Assembly: GCA_028023455.1 (NCBI GenBank)
Contig: JAQFVV010000028.1
Coordinates: forward strand, 629,501-693,500
Direction of reading: 5' to 3'
Length of the DNA stretch: 64,000 nt
DNA from: Epiperipatus broadwayi
Taxonomy: Eukaryota; Onychophora; Udeonychophora; Euonychophora; Peripatidae
Numbering within the stretch: position 1 is the stretch's first letter; each line of letters opens with the position of its first letter. Below the pieces are notes generated by a model. That model saw only the letters and a program-made list of their open reading frames with translations. It ran no database searches and was not told the DNA's origin. Positions 49,150 through 61,590 of this stretch are shown here, in pieces. A program made the position numbers and the translations under genes.

Positions 49150-49260
49150 CATCATCATCATCATCGTCACTTTCATTAACTATGAATCTGCTGTAAGATG
49201 ATGGTCTCTCCATGTTTAATCCAGTTTCTCTGTTCTTAGTCTCTTTATGCGAATAAAGTT
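49150..49260 (-). mobile_element. Short LINE 3' tip
   Basis: A CAT repeat (49152-49166) followed by 'ctgtaagatgatggtctctcc', 'tttaatccagttt' and 'ttctta' parallels 614-705 of the relic at the window start. Only about 110 bp remain. Confidence 0.55.
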
Positions 49261-49272
49261 AACTAGACTTGC

Positions 49273-49273
<1 letters not shown>

Positions 49274-49330
<57 letters not shown>
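49274..49330. repeat. (CA)n(TA)n microsatellite
   Basis: About 13 CA units followed by about 15 TA units. Confidence 0.95.
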
Positions 49331-49333
<3 letters not shown>

Positions 49334-49334
49334 A

Positions 49335-50485
49335 GCTAATGGTTATAGTAAAAAAACTATACAGCTTATTTCAAGCTAAAAATATCAAAAATGAAAAACA
49401 AAAAGAAAAAACAACTTTAGGGTTTGCATTCCTTATATAAAAGGAACCATACATAGTAGCAGACACACTTTAAAATGCTACAAAATAAAATCAGCATACA
49501 CTCTTTATCAAAAAATTAGTAATTTTTTAACCAAGCTTAATTAAAGATTCAATCCCTCTTGAGGCTCAAGGAGTCTATAAGATTTCAGGTGGCATTAGTA
49601 AGTCTTTTTATGTGTTTATGAGCAATTGTCACATCAATAACAGAATGCATGAACATGCTAATACAGTGAAGAGGTATTAATCATCATCACTGTAAACCCA
49701 TGATATGGATTCAGATCACAATATTGATGTTTCTAAGACCAGAATCATATCTAAATGTGAAAACCTATATCTCTATAAGATCTGAGAAGTTATTGAGATA
49801 CTAAAAGACCAAATTGGCTCAACAAATGTGATGCCAGATGTAAACTTCGACATATTTGAAAAAAAAATTGTTTGAAAACAAATTACTCTTAAATTTCAGA
49901 ATTTTTTATTTGTTGTTTATTTATTTTTTTCAATTTGTTCAATTTTATACACCTGTTTTTTTTCTAGTTGTGGAACTTAAACAATTATTGTGAACACTGT
50001 TTACAGTGCTCTTCAACTATCTTTATAGACACTGTTTACAGCTCAACTACAATTATATAGGATTTATTTCCCAGGTGAGGGATTGCATAACAAAATCAAA
50101 ATGTTGAAATATCTAATTAAAATCTTACATGAATGAACCTGCAAAATATGTCTTATATATGTATTGTGCCTAAGCTCCCTGGCTAACATTTTGAATATTA
50201 CAATCTAATAACTTAATTGTAGTTATTTTTTACTTCAATAAACTTTTGATAAAATGAAATGATATCAAAATGACCTTTTTGTGGTAATCTAGTTTTGCAT
50301 TTTATACATATAAAAGAGCTCCTCTGTGTCTATCAGGGCCATCTATCAATCAAAAGATGAGTGGTATCATTACTATGAAATATTATCACCTTGGCTGTTA
50401 TTGGTTCTCTGGAGTTGAATGTCATGATGTCTGAGCTTATTTCCAGTTGATTGCTCATCACTTTAAAATTTAATGCATTAAAATG
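49335..50485. other. AT-rich DNA without recognised feature
   Basis: 'gtgaacactgtttacagtgctc' and 'gacactgtttacagctcaac' near 49990-50045 form a short local duplication. Nothing else recognised. Confidence 0.4.
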
Positions 50486-50489
50486 TATG

Positions 50490-52880
50490 TTAATGGGATA
50501 GGGTATGAATTATTTATTATTGGTAAAGATTTTACAGTGAGAAGATATTAAGTAATGTTAATATCCAAAAATATATAACTAAGATATTATTTAAAAAATG
50601 TTAAAGTAATGTTTAACATCTATGAAATATATAAATAATTTTATATATTAAAATAGATGTTATATATTTAAGACAGCATGAGATTATGATTTCTGAGAAA
50701 TCAACAAGCTAGATCAGTTAAATGAGAAGAGATCAGTTAACTCCTTAGAGCAACTATAAGTATCTTTAATTAATCATCAACCAGCATTATAATAATAAAA
50801 ATAAATAAGATTAAGTACCATTCATCATCATGAATGATCAATCAAAATACACCAGAATAAAATCAACAGTCTATCTTGTGACTGGATTTGAACAATAAAA
50901 AATATAAATCAACAGTCAATCTGATGACTGGATTGGAAATGGGTCTTTTAAAGACCAGGCTAACTATTTAACCCATATCAGCTTGTGGCAGATTATTTAA
51001 ACAACTTGGATGCACCAACTAAGTGCTCATCTATTAGAGTACATAACCAAAAAATCTAAACAATAATGCAGTGATATTGAAAAATGCTGATCATCATCAG
51101 TTGTTCTGGCCACTTAGTACCATTAATGCACTGGAAAACTATAAAATTAAATTCTAATAAAGACTAAATTAAATAAAATATAATGCAAGGACTTTGAAGA
51201 ATATACTCTTCATACCAAAACAGGACCCTTGTCAACTGAATGCCCCTAAAGCACTACATCCTTATTTATATATTCAGCCCATGCTCAAATCTACCTCAGA
51301 GAACAAGCCATATTACTGTTATGGTAATCAAAAGATAATGATACAATACAATTTTAACAATTGAAGTCAAGTTTATTAATAACAATATAAAAATGATATT
51401 AAGGCCTTTAAAATATGGCTCTACAATTAGAAGCCTTCTGATTTTGACTAACGTACAATAAAAAATTATCACATGGTCATTTACATATATGTGATTTACA
51501 ATGTTCAAGTTAATACATTATGATTTACATTGTTAATATATTAAGTTACTACATAGTGGTTTAATATAAGTTCCACTAGGTTTACCTAAACCCATTCAGC
51601 ATTCAGGCATGTGGCTTGATATAAAATGAACATGTTTGAATTGACATTTAATTTAAAAAATGATTAAAAATTTACATATAAGTGTCTATCTGACACACAT
51701 TGGTATTTATAATACAATTGACATATATATGCACATATACATGAATGTATAATTTCTGAACATATTTGACTTGCTATACAACAAGTTATTAAAATTTTAC
51801 ATATATGTGTGTGTATATAGACACATTGATGTTTACCTATTTTAACCTGGCACAATAATATTGTATTTTTCATAATTAATCCCTTGGCTTAAAATACATT
51901 AAATTTACACATACATATGTGTATTAATAAAATTAAATTTTATCTTTGATGATTATAGTTTCTTTTCCTTCTTTTTAAAAAGAAATAAAATTAATTTGAT
52001 GACAGGTCACTTTTTAATTATTGATTAATTAATTATCAATGCCTTTAATTTAATCAATTTTTTACTTTTTGATTTTTAATTCAAACAAAATTATTTTTGC
52101 ATTTTAAGTTATATATATATTTAATGTCATTTCAAATTGTCTCTCTTTTAGATATATGACTCAAACAAATTATTCATTTATTTTACTTTAAGTTATTAAG
52201 TTATAATTGTAAAAGTCATTTTATTTTAAACTAACTCACCAGCTATATATATATCTGTACTTCTCTGCATATAGATACATCATCATACGTATAATTACTT
52301 CAGCAACTGATGGGATTCTCTTGGTAAGTTTAGTTTTTGATCCAGGTAAGGATTCATCTGCAGTTGGTGCCACATAGACTAGGATTTGATAAGCTTTAGG
52401 CCAGAAATATATTTTCTCAGAACACATTTGTAGCTATGAATATCAAAACAAAGTAGGTCATTTTCCTCCATGTGAATTCAAACTCCACTATTGAACTATA
52501 GAGAAACTAGCCATCTCTGCAGCTAGCTTTACTGTTGCCATTCTTTCCTATAGTTACCAACAAATTGTAGCTAACTACTTCACAATTTTTTTTACTAACT
52601 TTGCAACTAGTTATGAGCCAGTTGCTTCTCTAAATATTAAAACTACACTGTTCTTTTCAAAAACTACTATCTAGGCTGAATTAATCTCTTTCCATCTAGT
52701 CTTTTATAGACTTGGTGAAGTGATAAAAACACCGAATTTAAAAACAGTGGTTTTTTTATCGTGATTAAAATAAATTTTAATCCTTTTGAAAACAACCTTG
52801 AATTTTTACCAAAGGTGGGATCTACATGTTTTTACTTAGAGAAATCCATACAAGCATTAATTAAAGAATAAATATTTTAT
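50490..52880 (-). repeat. D1 dispersed repeat, copy 2 (>2 kb), inverted
   Basis: The reverse complement matches 30660-32945 in order. Landmarks on the minus strand include 'gtttgaattcacatggagg', 'atctaaaagagagacaattt', 'cttatatgtaaatttttaatc', 'gtcaattcaaacatgttcat', 'aatggtactaagtggcc', 'gatgatgatcagcat' and 'agacccatttccaatccag'. The segment containing 'tcaacagtctatcttgtgactgga' and 'tcaacagtcaatctgatgactgga' (50867-50937) is duplicated here but single in copy 1. Small frames (51296-51508, 51664-51873, 52236-52427) are not shared between copies, so I do not call them genes. Confidence 0.85.
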
Positions 52881-53159
52881 ACAACTTTTAATTAAAAAGT
52901 TTCAAAAATAAATCCTGCTGGTTTTTAAATTTCAAAATCAGAATAATAATAATACTTTATTTAGGCCTCTTAAAAATATTTATTTCATAATAAAATTCTG
53001 TTTTAAATCCAGAACTATTTAATCCTTTGCAGTCATTATTATTTCAAGTGAAATGTAGAAAATATTTACAAAAATTTATATGTTTATTTCTGTTTTTTCT
53101 TTACTTTATATATATGTGCAGACACACAACTATGTTGCTGTGTGCTATGTAACCCAACT

Positions 53160-53163
53160 GGTT

Positions 53164-53235
<72 letters not shown>
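53160..53235. repeat. Interrupted (TA)n microsatellite
   Basis: Two (TA)n blocks separated by 'ttgtatatta'. It directly precedes the large palindrome. Confidence 0.9.
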
Positions 53236-53237
<2 letters not shown>

Positions 53238-53274
53238 CAAAACTGTCTAACACTATACTAGCAAAAAATAAAAA

Positions 53275-53688
53275 TGTAAAACCATAAAACAATACTGTAC
53301 TAGATTAAATTCAAAATTTTTTACCAAAATCCTTACACAACCATGGTTTCATCTACTACAAATAGACCTTCTCAAGTGAAAATCAACCTAAAGGAAAACA
53401 TATATATATATATACAAACAAACAAACCTTCCCATAATTTATTTCAAACTCCACCTTCCCTTTATATCAAAAGAAGTCTTCATAAGATTTTAAGATTTTT
53501 TGATATTAAGTTGGAGTTTGAAATGAATTATGGGAAGGTTTGTTTGTTTATATATATATATATATGTTTTCCTTTAGGTTGATTTTCACTTGAGAAGGTC
53601 TATTTGTAGTAGATGAAACCATGGTTGTGTAAGGATTTTGGTAAAATTTTGAATTTAATCTAGTATTGTATTGTTTTATGGTTTTGCA
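53275..53688. repeat. Large near-perfect palindrome, about 190-bp arms
   Basis: Left arm about 53275-53470 and right arm about 53500-53688 are reverse complements with few differences: 'aaaccataaaacaata', 'ccaaaatccttacacaacca', 'caagtgaaaatcaaccta', 'aaggaaaacatatata' and 'aaacaaaccttcccataat' are all mirrored. The short loop lies around 53480-53500. The frame 53343-53582 reads across the centre and is incidental. High identity suggests a young element. Confidence 0.93.
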
Positions 53689-53703
53689 TATTTATATATA
53701 TAT

Positions 53704-54268
53704 GATCAATAGATGGAGCTTTACCAAGACCTCCAAACAAGCATATTTGTTTACAAATACGCTTGTTTGGAGGTCTTGGTAAAGCTCCATCTATTGATCA
53801 TTAATACAAGCGATAGCAGGTTTTTACGTATATAAAACTTGTTTTGTTTTTCATAAATGTACCTTTAAAGTTTTCTTGCAATGATATAGATTGCAGAAGC
53901 TTTGATTATGTGGAGAAACTGAACTGTTATCAGACCCACATAACTATCTAGTTTGATAGGCTGAGTTTGAAGACATTTAGGTGTCTAAAAAATTCATGCT
54001 TGCAAACTAATAGAAACGTTTTGCATAAACGCTTGGAGTTAATATTTAGGTTTAGTTTCTAACTCCTATCCCTTCACTGATGAGAGCAAATCAGCTTGAA
54101 ATCAGCTGATCTGAGGGTGGAGCAAAATGAAAGAGACAGTGAATATTGACTCTGATGTTTATGTAAACAAATATGCTTGTTTGGAGGTCTTGGTAAAGCT
54201 CCATCTATTGATCATTAATACAAGCGATAGCAGGTTTTTACGTATATAAAACTTGTTTTGTTTTTCAT
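53704..54268. mobile_element. Element with perfect inverted ends and a 94-bp exact direct repeat
   Basis: 53704-53742 and 53761-53799 are perfect 39-bp complements with an 18-bp loop. 53761-53854 and 54175-54268 are 94-bp direct repeats, identical by eye. The left end 53704-53756 is also the reverse complement of about 54163-54213, giving roughly 50-bp perfect inverted ends. The interior (53860-54160) carries weak F1-like text ('cagacccacataactatct', 'cttcactgatgagagc'). No protein frame. Confidence 0.88.
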
Positions 54269-54272
54269 ATAT

Positions 54273-54492
54273 ATATAGCATTAAAACTAATAAAAATAAT
54301 GGTAATTAACTACTATATGTAGTCTTTCAATTTGGAGAAGTACTTTTGGTTAATTTCTTAACCCTCCTCAACTGCCAATGACTTTTTTTAATTTAATGAA
54401 GGAAGGTTAAGGATTTAACTGAAAGTACTTCTGTGGATTGAAAGACTGTATATAAAAGTTAATTATTGTTATATTTATTAGTTTTATTGTTA
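54273..54492. repeat. Foldback element
   Basis: 'attaaaactaataaaaataat', 'gtagtctttcaatttggag', 'aagtacttttggttaa' and 'cttaaccctcct' on the left are mirrored on the right to 'tttattagttttatt'. Arms about 105 bp, with moderate divergence. Confidence 0.8.
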
Positions 54493-54494
54493 TT

Positions 54495-55080
54495 ACAATA
54501 GTTTTTTAATTAATGGATATTTTATTTGTATTATATATATATATATTATAAAAAAGATTTTGCTTAATTTGATAACTAATACACAAAATACTAAAAAAAC
54601 AATTTGGATTACGATTTTGGTTATAATTGATGGGCAGTCATAAATTAATTAATTCAATCAATGTAGTTTATGATAAAACTAAATACTTTCTCACTGCTTG
54701 AATTAATTAACTTATGGAAACCCCATGCTTTAACTTAAAATTATGTACAACAAATAAAATTATGGTCCCTGCAAAAAAAAATATTATTCATTTTGTAATG
54801 CATTAAAATATATTTTCTGTATATGTTATTTTTTAGATTTTAACATTTGGGTATTTTACAATTGACTTTCTGGTAAGATGTCTGTTCTTATATCATGTCA
54901 ATTTTTTAAAATCATTTGTTATAAAAAGCAAAGCTATTCATATTCAATTATGAGAACCTATAAAAAATGTTAACAAATTACCAATATTTGAAATGTATTT
55001 TTTTCCATTTTTATTCTTGTTCCTACGAATATTAGATAAACAATTTTTTTTAATAATTGTAATGTGAAGTAGATTGAAGC
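54495..55080. other. AT-rich DNA without recognised feature
   Basis: Nothing recognised beyond short A/T runs. Confidence 0.4.
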
Positions 55081-55084
55081 CTGC

Positions 55085-55650
55085 CCATTAAAGTATGAAG
55101 ATTTGCTATCTTAATATAAACTGAACACTGATTATATATATATGTGGAAGATGATAATCTGAACCAACTGATGAGTGCTGGTTTAGCACAAAATACGATT
55201 ATTGGTGATTATTTATCTTTTCTACATGTGTGTGATCATGTGTATCAGTGGTATGAGATAGTGTGGATAGTTGGTGGGTACTTGAAAGTTTGAGTTCAAA
55301 TCCCCTATATTTACAATTAAACTCCAGGTATGTGAAGAGTGCTTGTAATTCAAATATTTACTTGTAATGTGGAAATATTTGAAATACAGGCACTCTTCAC
55401 ATACCTGGAGCCCAATTGTAAATATAGGGGATTTGAACTCAAGACTTTCAAGCACTTCAACTATTCATACTATCTTATACCACTGATGGACATGACCACA
55501 TACATGTAGAAAAAATAAATAATCAACAATAGACATATTTTGTGCTAAACCAACACTCATCAGTTAGTCTAGATTATCACCCCCCATATATATATATATA
55601 TATATATCAGTGCTCAGTATATATTAAGATAACAAATCTTCATACTTTAA
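55085..55650. mobile_element. F2 foldback, full length
   Basis: Left arm about 55085-55340 ('aagtatgaagatttgctatct', 'gatgagtgctggtttagcac', 'ggtgattattta', 'gagttcaaatcccctatattt', 'ctccaggtatgtgaagagtgc') and right arm about 55390-55650 are inverted copies. This is the most complete member of F2. Its 'gagttcaaatccc' string resembles a tRNA B box. Confidence 0.88.
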
Positions 55651-55779
55651 TTGACAGACTTCAATCCACTCCAACCTCCAACTCTTCAGCCATCCATATC
55701 ATTGGAAATCTGATGATGGAAAGTCCAAATCCCAAGCTGATGCCAATATTATTGCCATACCCATGTTCACCTCAAGTCA

Positions 55780-55850
55780 TGTATAGTTGAAGGGTACTTG
55801 AAAGTCTGAGTTCAAATCCCCTATATTTGTAATGTGGCTAAATGTCCTAT
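55780..55850 (+). repeat. F2 end fragment
   Basis: 'gggtacttgaaagtctgagt' and 'tcaaatcccctatatttgtaat' repeat the mid-part of the F2 arm just downstream of the foldback. A similar fragment occurs at 63045-63110. Confidence 0.6.
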
Positions 55851-56149
55851 GCAAGTTAAATTAATAACAGTACCATCTACTGAACATCACTCAGAACTTA
55901 CTGAAATAATTCAAATATAGTTTTAAATATGTCCCATCAATACTGTTATGCATAACAATCATGTAATATTGCACTGCCATTGATGCCTATCATGTGTAAA
56001 AAATTTGAAGAAAATCTGTTTGATAGAAGTAGACTAAAATTGGTTACAAGATTTGACCAAAACAAGCAGAAGAGAAAAGTTAAATAAAAGCATTTTTTTT
56101 AAAAAAAAATGTTTTGGAAAATTTTGCACAGCTATATTATATGGAAGTG

Positions 56150-56380
56150 TAATGGACATGTCAGCAGATGGTGACAATATTTAAATAGTTAAAGTCTTAA
56201 ATTAAATGCCAAGAGATTACAAAAGATCTAGAAAATGACCGTGTGAGAAATGAGTAAGAAAGCTTGCTGAAGTTGGATGGGAAAAAGAGTTACGGATCAG
56301 AGAAACTAATTAAACTTGGAGAGATATATATTCTGCAGAGAATAAAAAGTAATAATGATAGCAATGATGATGAACAGGTT
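56150..56380 (+). mobile_element. Possible LINE 3' tip
   Basis: The plus strand reads PRDYKRSRK, a stop, then (after a stop) VRKLAEVGWEKELRIRETN, stop, TWRDIYSAE, similar in layout to the 'RPR--W---L---G----A-DR--WR--I' LINE C-terminus. A GAT-rich tail ('aatgatagcaatgatgatgaa') follows at about 56353. No strong motif, so tentative. Confidence 0.35.
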
Positions 56381-57069
56381 AAAATTATTATATATCATTC
56401 AGCTTTAAAGAAAGACGTTACTTTTAATAAAGTTTAAATCTATTTATATTTTTTCTACCATGGCATATTAACCTTTTTAAAACATCATTCATTTCTTTTT
56501 TATTTGTACCACTTTTATCTTTGTAATATACCAATAGAGGTATTGGTAGCCAATGATATACTTAATTCTAATGTTTGCAACTGTATATATTTGAAATATA
56601 GATATGATCTACTAATTATAAATGGTGTATGTGTTACCCATTATCTCAGAATATTAATCTGCTTAAATAAATTTACAAAACATTAACAACAGAAATAGGA
56701 TTATAATTAATACTACTACAATAGATAAGTTTACTGTGATGACAATGATAAAGCAATCAGAAGACTAAAACATCTCATGATCATCATTTCCTATGCTTAC
56801 ATAAGCTGTTAAAACAGTAATGTGATCATGGGATGTGATGCACTGTGACTTCTCTTTAAATGGAGTCAGGAATCTCTCAGCAACTATGCCCAAAGAAACC
56901 TCCCATATAATGATGTGATGATGTGATGTGATATATTGTGGCTTCTCCTTAAACGAAGTCAAGAATATCTCAGCAATTATGCCCAGATAAACCTGTTAGC
57001 CACTTTATTTTCCATTCTCCATTCTAAATTTTCCCATGTTCTGCTCCATCCCATTTCCACAACATAATC

Positions 57070-57785
57070 TTTGTCAACTCTATAATCTTTATATCTAAAT
57101 CCTCCTTATCTTTTCCCAAACCCAGCATAAAACCAATAATTCACTTTCTGTATAATCACTTTTTTCATATTTATTCTTCCATAACTTCATTATATGTACC
57201 CTTTTTGTTTTCAAGCATTTACATTCAATTAACAAATGCCTAATATTTTCTATTCCTTGCTTACATAATTTACAAAATAAATCACCCATATTTTTCCATT
57301 TACATGTATATTCACTTGTAGCTAAAGATCCCGTTCGAGCCTTAAATAATAAACTACTTTCCTTACTATTATCATATATTAACTCACACCTAATATTCTG
57401 TTTATTTCTATATATATATATTTAAACTCTTTTTACTCTCCATACTATTTCTCCATCTCTCTAACTCCCTATTCTTTATTAATAAATCTATTCTTTTATC
57501 CCATTCCTTACTACTCTAACCCTCAACAATCCTCTTAACACAATCATCCCATCTTTTGTAGAAATATACTGATATAAATTCTTTATCTAAATCTTTTGCA
57601 TACTGCATTAGCTTTCTCACCCATCTTGTTACCTGCCCTTTACTCATAACCCAATTAAATACTATTTTGGCTATTCTTTTATTATCCATAAACTGCAATC
57701 TACCAAACATTTTCATTTTACTTTTTGCATCTCTCATATGAAAACTTGACCATCCCATTTCTCCCCATATAGTGGTGCCACCTAG
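57070..57785 (-). mobile_element. LINE polyprotein C-terminal region, partly open
   Basis: Two readable blocks on the minus strand. Block 1 (57791-57516): LGGTTIWGEMGWSSF..R..KSKMKMFGRLQFM..KRIAKIVFNWV, the region following the RT domain in many LINEs. Block 2 (about 57420-57095, open upstream of its first Met): LLFKARTGSLAT, then CKLCKQGIENIRHLLIEC and LKTKR, which matches the C-terminal 'LFKARTG-L....C-LC--G-E---HLLLEC--L---R' zinc knuckle. A (TA)n run and a frame break separate the blocks. The 57.77-kb end is cut by an F1 element. Confidence 0.8.
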
Positions 57786-58095
57786 TTGCAAGCCTTAGTA
57801 ATCAATGGAGGCAAGAAAGTTTATGCATAAAATCCTTATCTAGTTGCCAACTCATTCAATATCCCCAAATTAATTTTTAGCTTATGGCATTCATCAGTGA
57901 AGATTCTTCGATCTGAGAGCACTGCACTTAGATCTTGGGATCAAAGATTCTTCACTTGTGAAAGCCACAAGCTAGAAATTATTCTGGGGATATTGGATAG
58001 GCACTAGATAGGGATTTTATGGACAACTCTTGCATCCATTGATTACTACCGTTTGCATTGAGTGGCATTACTAAATGGGGAGTTTGCTACTAATT
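57768..58095. mobile_element. F1 foldback, terminal
   Basis: Left arm ('atagtggtgccacc', 'ccttagtaatcaatgga', 'gcataaaatccttatc', 'catcagtgaagattctt') and right arm ('gaaagccacaagc', 'gatagggattttatgg', 'ccattgattac', 'gtggcattac') are inverted around 57930-57950. It joins the LINE relic to its left, giving a clean junction. Confidence 0.75.
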
Positions 58096-58193
58096 TTAGA
58101 ATTAAGGCAATTTCATTACCAATAATAAGCGGTCTTTACTTTCAAATAAAACATATTTCTATTTTGAAAAGCAGTTGATTACAAAATTTTACA

Positions 58194-58298
58194 CCAAGCA
58201 TTGGTGGTCGATAGGTCGCGACAGTTGCTTTACAAGCAGTTGTCCCGGGATAGCGGGTTCGCTTCCCTGCTGATGTTATGACACATGAGAAAAAAAAA
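58194..58298 (+). mobile_element. S3 SINE, plus orientation
   Basis: 'agcattggtggtcgatagg', 'ttgctttacaagcagttg', 'tagcgggttcgcttccc' (strong B box), 'tgttatgacacatgag' and poly(A). Best-preserved B box of the three S3 copies. No clear target-site duplication. Confidence 0.85.
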
Positions 58299-58299
58299 G

Positions 58300-59305
58300 G
58301 ACAGCCGTTAATAGCAATAAATAAGCTATTAGAATTTTTATAATAAAAAGAGTTTGTTCATTTTATAATATATATATTTCCCAAGTAGATATATAGTATG
58401 GATTATAATTGTAAGTCAATGTAAACATTCTATAAATATTGATTACTGATAAGCCATATTGACTTTTTTCCGCATATGATTGAAATTGCAATTTTCACAA
58501 CAAAATTAGATTATATAATGATAAAAATGAAATATTACATGCTCCATAAAACTGACATGACATAAAAAATAATAAAGCTGAGAAAATAGGATTGTTATAA
58601 AAAAATGGAAACATACATAGATTATAACCTTTGACATGAGGTTTTTAAAATAGGCCTTATAAATTTAAAATTAATTTATTTAAATTTTTTATTAAAGTAA
58701 CATATTTAGCATTTTCTGGTCATTATTAATATTTTTTTTTTTTTGTAAAAATCAAAACATCTTCATTGATTCATTAAAATCAAAGTTCTACATAAAAGAC
58801 ATATTTTTAGGGGGAGAGGGCAGTTTCTAACAAAATAAATATTAGATTGTGTAATAATTTGTTTCCAAAATTTTCCTGTGCATTGCCAGATTGAATAGTT
58901 CCCCTGGTGAGATTTTTTGTAAGTTTTCAATTTTGATTTTAGTATTAAACCATTATTTTATATCAAAATTCAATAAACTTGCTTTGATAATAATAAACAT
59001 TTGGAAATGAAAAAAATCAAAAAAATTATATTTGAAGTTTGCAAATATTAAAAAAATGAGATTTTAAGAAAACAACAATAACCAATTTTATCATTGAAAG
59101 AATGGGAAACAGTCACTTTAAGAAAATGGTTATGTGAGACCTTAATGCTAAAATTGGTAAATAAAAGATGCTACCAGCAAATTTGATTATGATAATAGAA
59201 ATGAGAAAGGACATAGACTTGTGGAGATTGCAGGAAAAAAAAAACCCCTTTGTATTATGAATTATTATTTTGAAAAAAATGTTAAAAGGAAATGGACATG
59301 GAAGC
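58300..59305. other. AT-rich DNA without recognised feature
   Basis: Poly(T) runs near 58733; nothing else recognised. Confidence 0.4.
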
Positions 59306-59309
59306 ATTC

Positions 59310-59500
59310 AAAAGATAAATAATCACCAATATACTTATTTTGTGCTAAACTAGCACTCGTCAGTTGGTCCAGATTATCATCTCTACACATATATACAATA
59401 GATGCTCAGATTTATATTAAGATATTCAATCTTCATGCTTTAATGGACAGACTTCAATCCACTCCACCCTCCAACTCTCCAGTCATCCATCCTATTGAAA
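59310..59500 (-). mobile_element. F2 element, single arm
   Basis: 'aaataatcaccaata', 'ttttgtgctaaactagcactc', 'gtcagttggtccagattatc', 'tattaagatattcaatcttca' and 'agacttcaatccactccaccctcc' match the right arm of 55390-55690. Confidence 0.75.
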
Positions 59501-60810
59501 ATCTGATTGGTGGAATGCTCAAAGCCCACATTAATGCTGACATTCTCATCACATATTCTATTACATTTTATTGATTGCATAAATAAGTTCCTTTAATACC
59601 ATTGCTATTTATATTAGGTATTAGATATTCAAATATTTTGAAGGTGGATACTGAAAGATGAGAGCAATAACTAAACAATGTGCTCTAGCATTTCATCAAA
59701 GAATATATAATTTAAGTAACCCAAAACCGAACAAATGATAGGTCATTCTACCAGAAATACTTTACATATGATATCCTAGAGATGACCACAAGTTGATGAT
59801 AACTATTAATTTTTTAGAGTTAACACTAGATAGATGCAGAAGTCACTTTTGTAGCTAAAATAATACAATTAATTAATAATACTTATAGGGGTATAAAAGT
59901 AATAAACATGTTTAAATATCTAGTGTTATTATGACACATCGTTTCCTATGCATAGAGTCTATATTTGAACCCATGCTGCACAAAACTAAATATTCCATTT
60001 ATTTATAACCAAGCTAACGATGTTGGTTTTTTGTCTGGATAGCCAGCCCAATTAGTCATTCAATATTGGATAGTAAAAGGAATATTTAGCCATTCATAGT
60101 TAGAGGATAAGCATAGATGAAAAACGTCTTAAATCCTTCCCATCTAGAAATTAACAAGTTTGGCGACCACTACCTTTTGCCCTGCAATTCCCCTCTACAT
60201 GAGTCTATATATATGCTGTTGCCTAGCAATTTGAAGGTTGGTTTACCATCACTTATTATATATTTTGTATCGTCATGATAAAAATCAAAATATTCCACAA
60301 GAATGCAAAAAGAAAAAAGACCAATTAATTGAATGATAATTTATTGTTTAAATTTTATTTTAAGCACAAACTACTGACTGTCCATCATTTTTCAGCATTT
60401 CTGTTTATTCCATATTTTATTAAGAAAAGGACAATCAATAGTAATGGAAATACGATTCTTTTTATCCTTTTATTATAACAGATATTTCAAAAATATTAAA
60501 AACTTTTACTTTCAATGATGACTAATGTGGATACATAAACTATTAATAACCTTTCATTATATATAACAGAAAATAAATTCAATATAAATTTTTGAAATAT
60601 ATTGATTTCATTACCTGTTTTATACATGAAGAGATATTAAGAATTAATGCAGCAATTTTAGACGTCATTGGCAATTACAATTTAATATTCCTAAAAAAAC
60701 TGATGTAATAAAAGAATTACATTTACACGTGTTTTTACCAATTTATTATTTATATTTCTATAAAAGACATTCGGTTAGTAATAGCAGCATTTCACGAAAT
60801 TCCACTTTAA
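59500..60810. other. AT-rich DNA with one possible S2 fragment
   Basis: 59935-60110 has 'atttgaacccatgctg' and 'ttagtcattcaatattgga', loosely S2-like. The rest shows nothing recognised. Confidence 0.35.
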
Positions 60811-60814
60811 ACAA

Positions 60815-61025
60815 TATGACAAGATCAGCATAACTCTTCACTCTAGTGCCATCTAGTGTCAACTTGAGTAATCAGTAATGAATAGATTCTTAGTATTTAA
60901 ACCCCCATTCTCTGACATATTTCTGACTAATGAGCCTTAGAATTCAAAATTGGAAGAAATGCTGTTTGCACCCAGCAACTGTTTTTAACTCCATTTTATC
61001 TTTCAAACTGAAAACTTAAAATTCA
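60815..61025 (+). mobile_element. F4 element, single arm
   Basis: 'atgacaagatcagcataac', 'ctagtgccatctagtgtcaac', 'ttgagtaatcagtaatg' and 'tttttaactccattttat' match the reverse complement of 61375-61590. The 'gccatctagtg' end also occurs near 3690, 10303, 28948 and 47505. Confidence 0.6.
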
Positions 61026-61159
61026 AATCAAACAAAGGTTTGAATCTCAATCAACCTATTTAAACAGTATAATATAAATACAGTTCTGTAAATATTTACT
61101 TTGTTAGCTTCAGTACTGTGAGCACTTTATTCTTCTGGCTAAATAATGTTAATAATAAG

Positions 61160-61590
61160 CTTAAAGAATATGATATGACAAGAGCAGTTCTCTGGAGCCA
61201 TCTGGTGCAAACTTGAATAATTAATGATTACCAGGTGAATATGAAACTCTGCTATTAGCATTTAATTCCCCATCTTGCCTTTATTAACAAACTGGATTCA
61301 GATTTATATAACAAGTTCAAGTAGGTTGATTTGGATTCAAAATCAGACTGATTTGAATTTCAAGTTTTTATCTTGCTGGATAAAATGGAGTTAAAAGCAG
61401 CTTCTGGATCATGTATGCATTACTTTGAGGCCCAAGATTTATTGATAAAAGGAAAAGCAAGAAACCAGACTGAAAATGGGTATTTAAATATTAAGGGTAG
61501 GAATTTTATATGTTGATTGCTCAAACTTGCAGTAGATAGCACTAGCGTTATGAACTGTTCTTATCTTATGCTCAATAGTATGATATCTTT
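61160..61590. mobile_element. F4 foldback
   Basis: Left arm 61160-61310 and right arm about 61380-61590 are inverted with moderate divergence. Outer ends are 'gatatgacaagagcagttc' and 'gaactgttcttatcttat'. Inner parts include 'gctattagcatttaattccccat' versus 'aatgggtatttaaatattaag'. Confidence 0.65.

Noticed and set aside
52236-52427. 63-codon minus-strand frame inside D1
   Set aside because: The matching region of the other D1 copy (about 31130-31330) does not keep the frame, so coding is not supported.
53343-53582. 79-codon frame
   Set aside because: It crosses the centre of a palindrome, so its two halves are complements of each other; not coding.
58194-58298. Possible functional tRNA gene
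   Set aside because: The A-box-like and B-box regions are present but no 7-bp acceptor stem can be paired, and it ends in poly(A) like its two sister copies.
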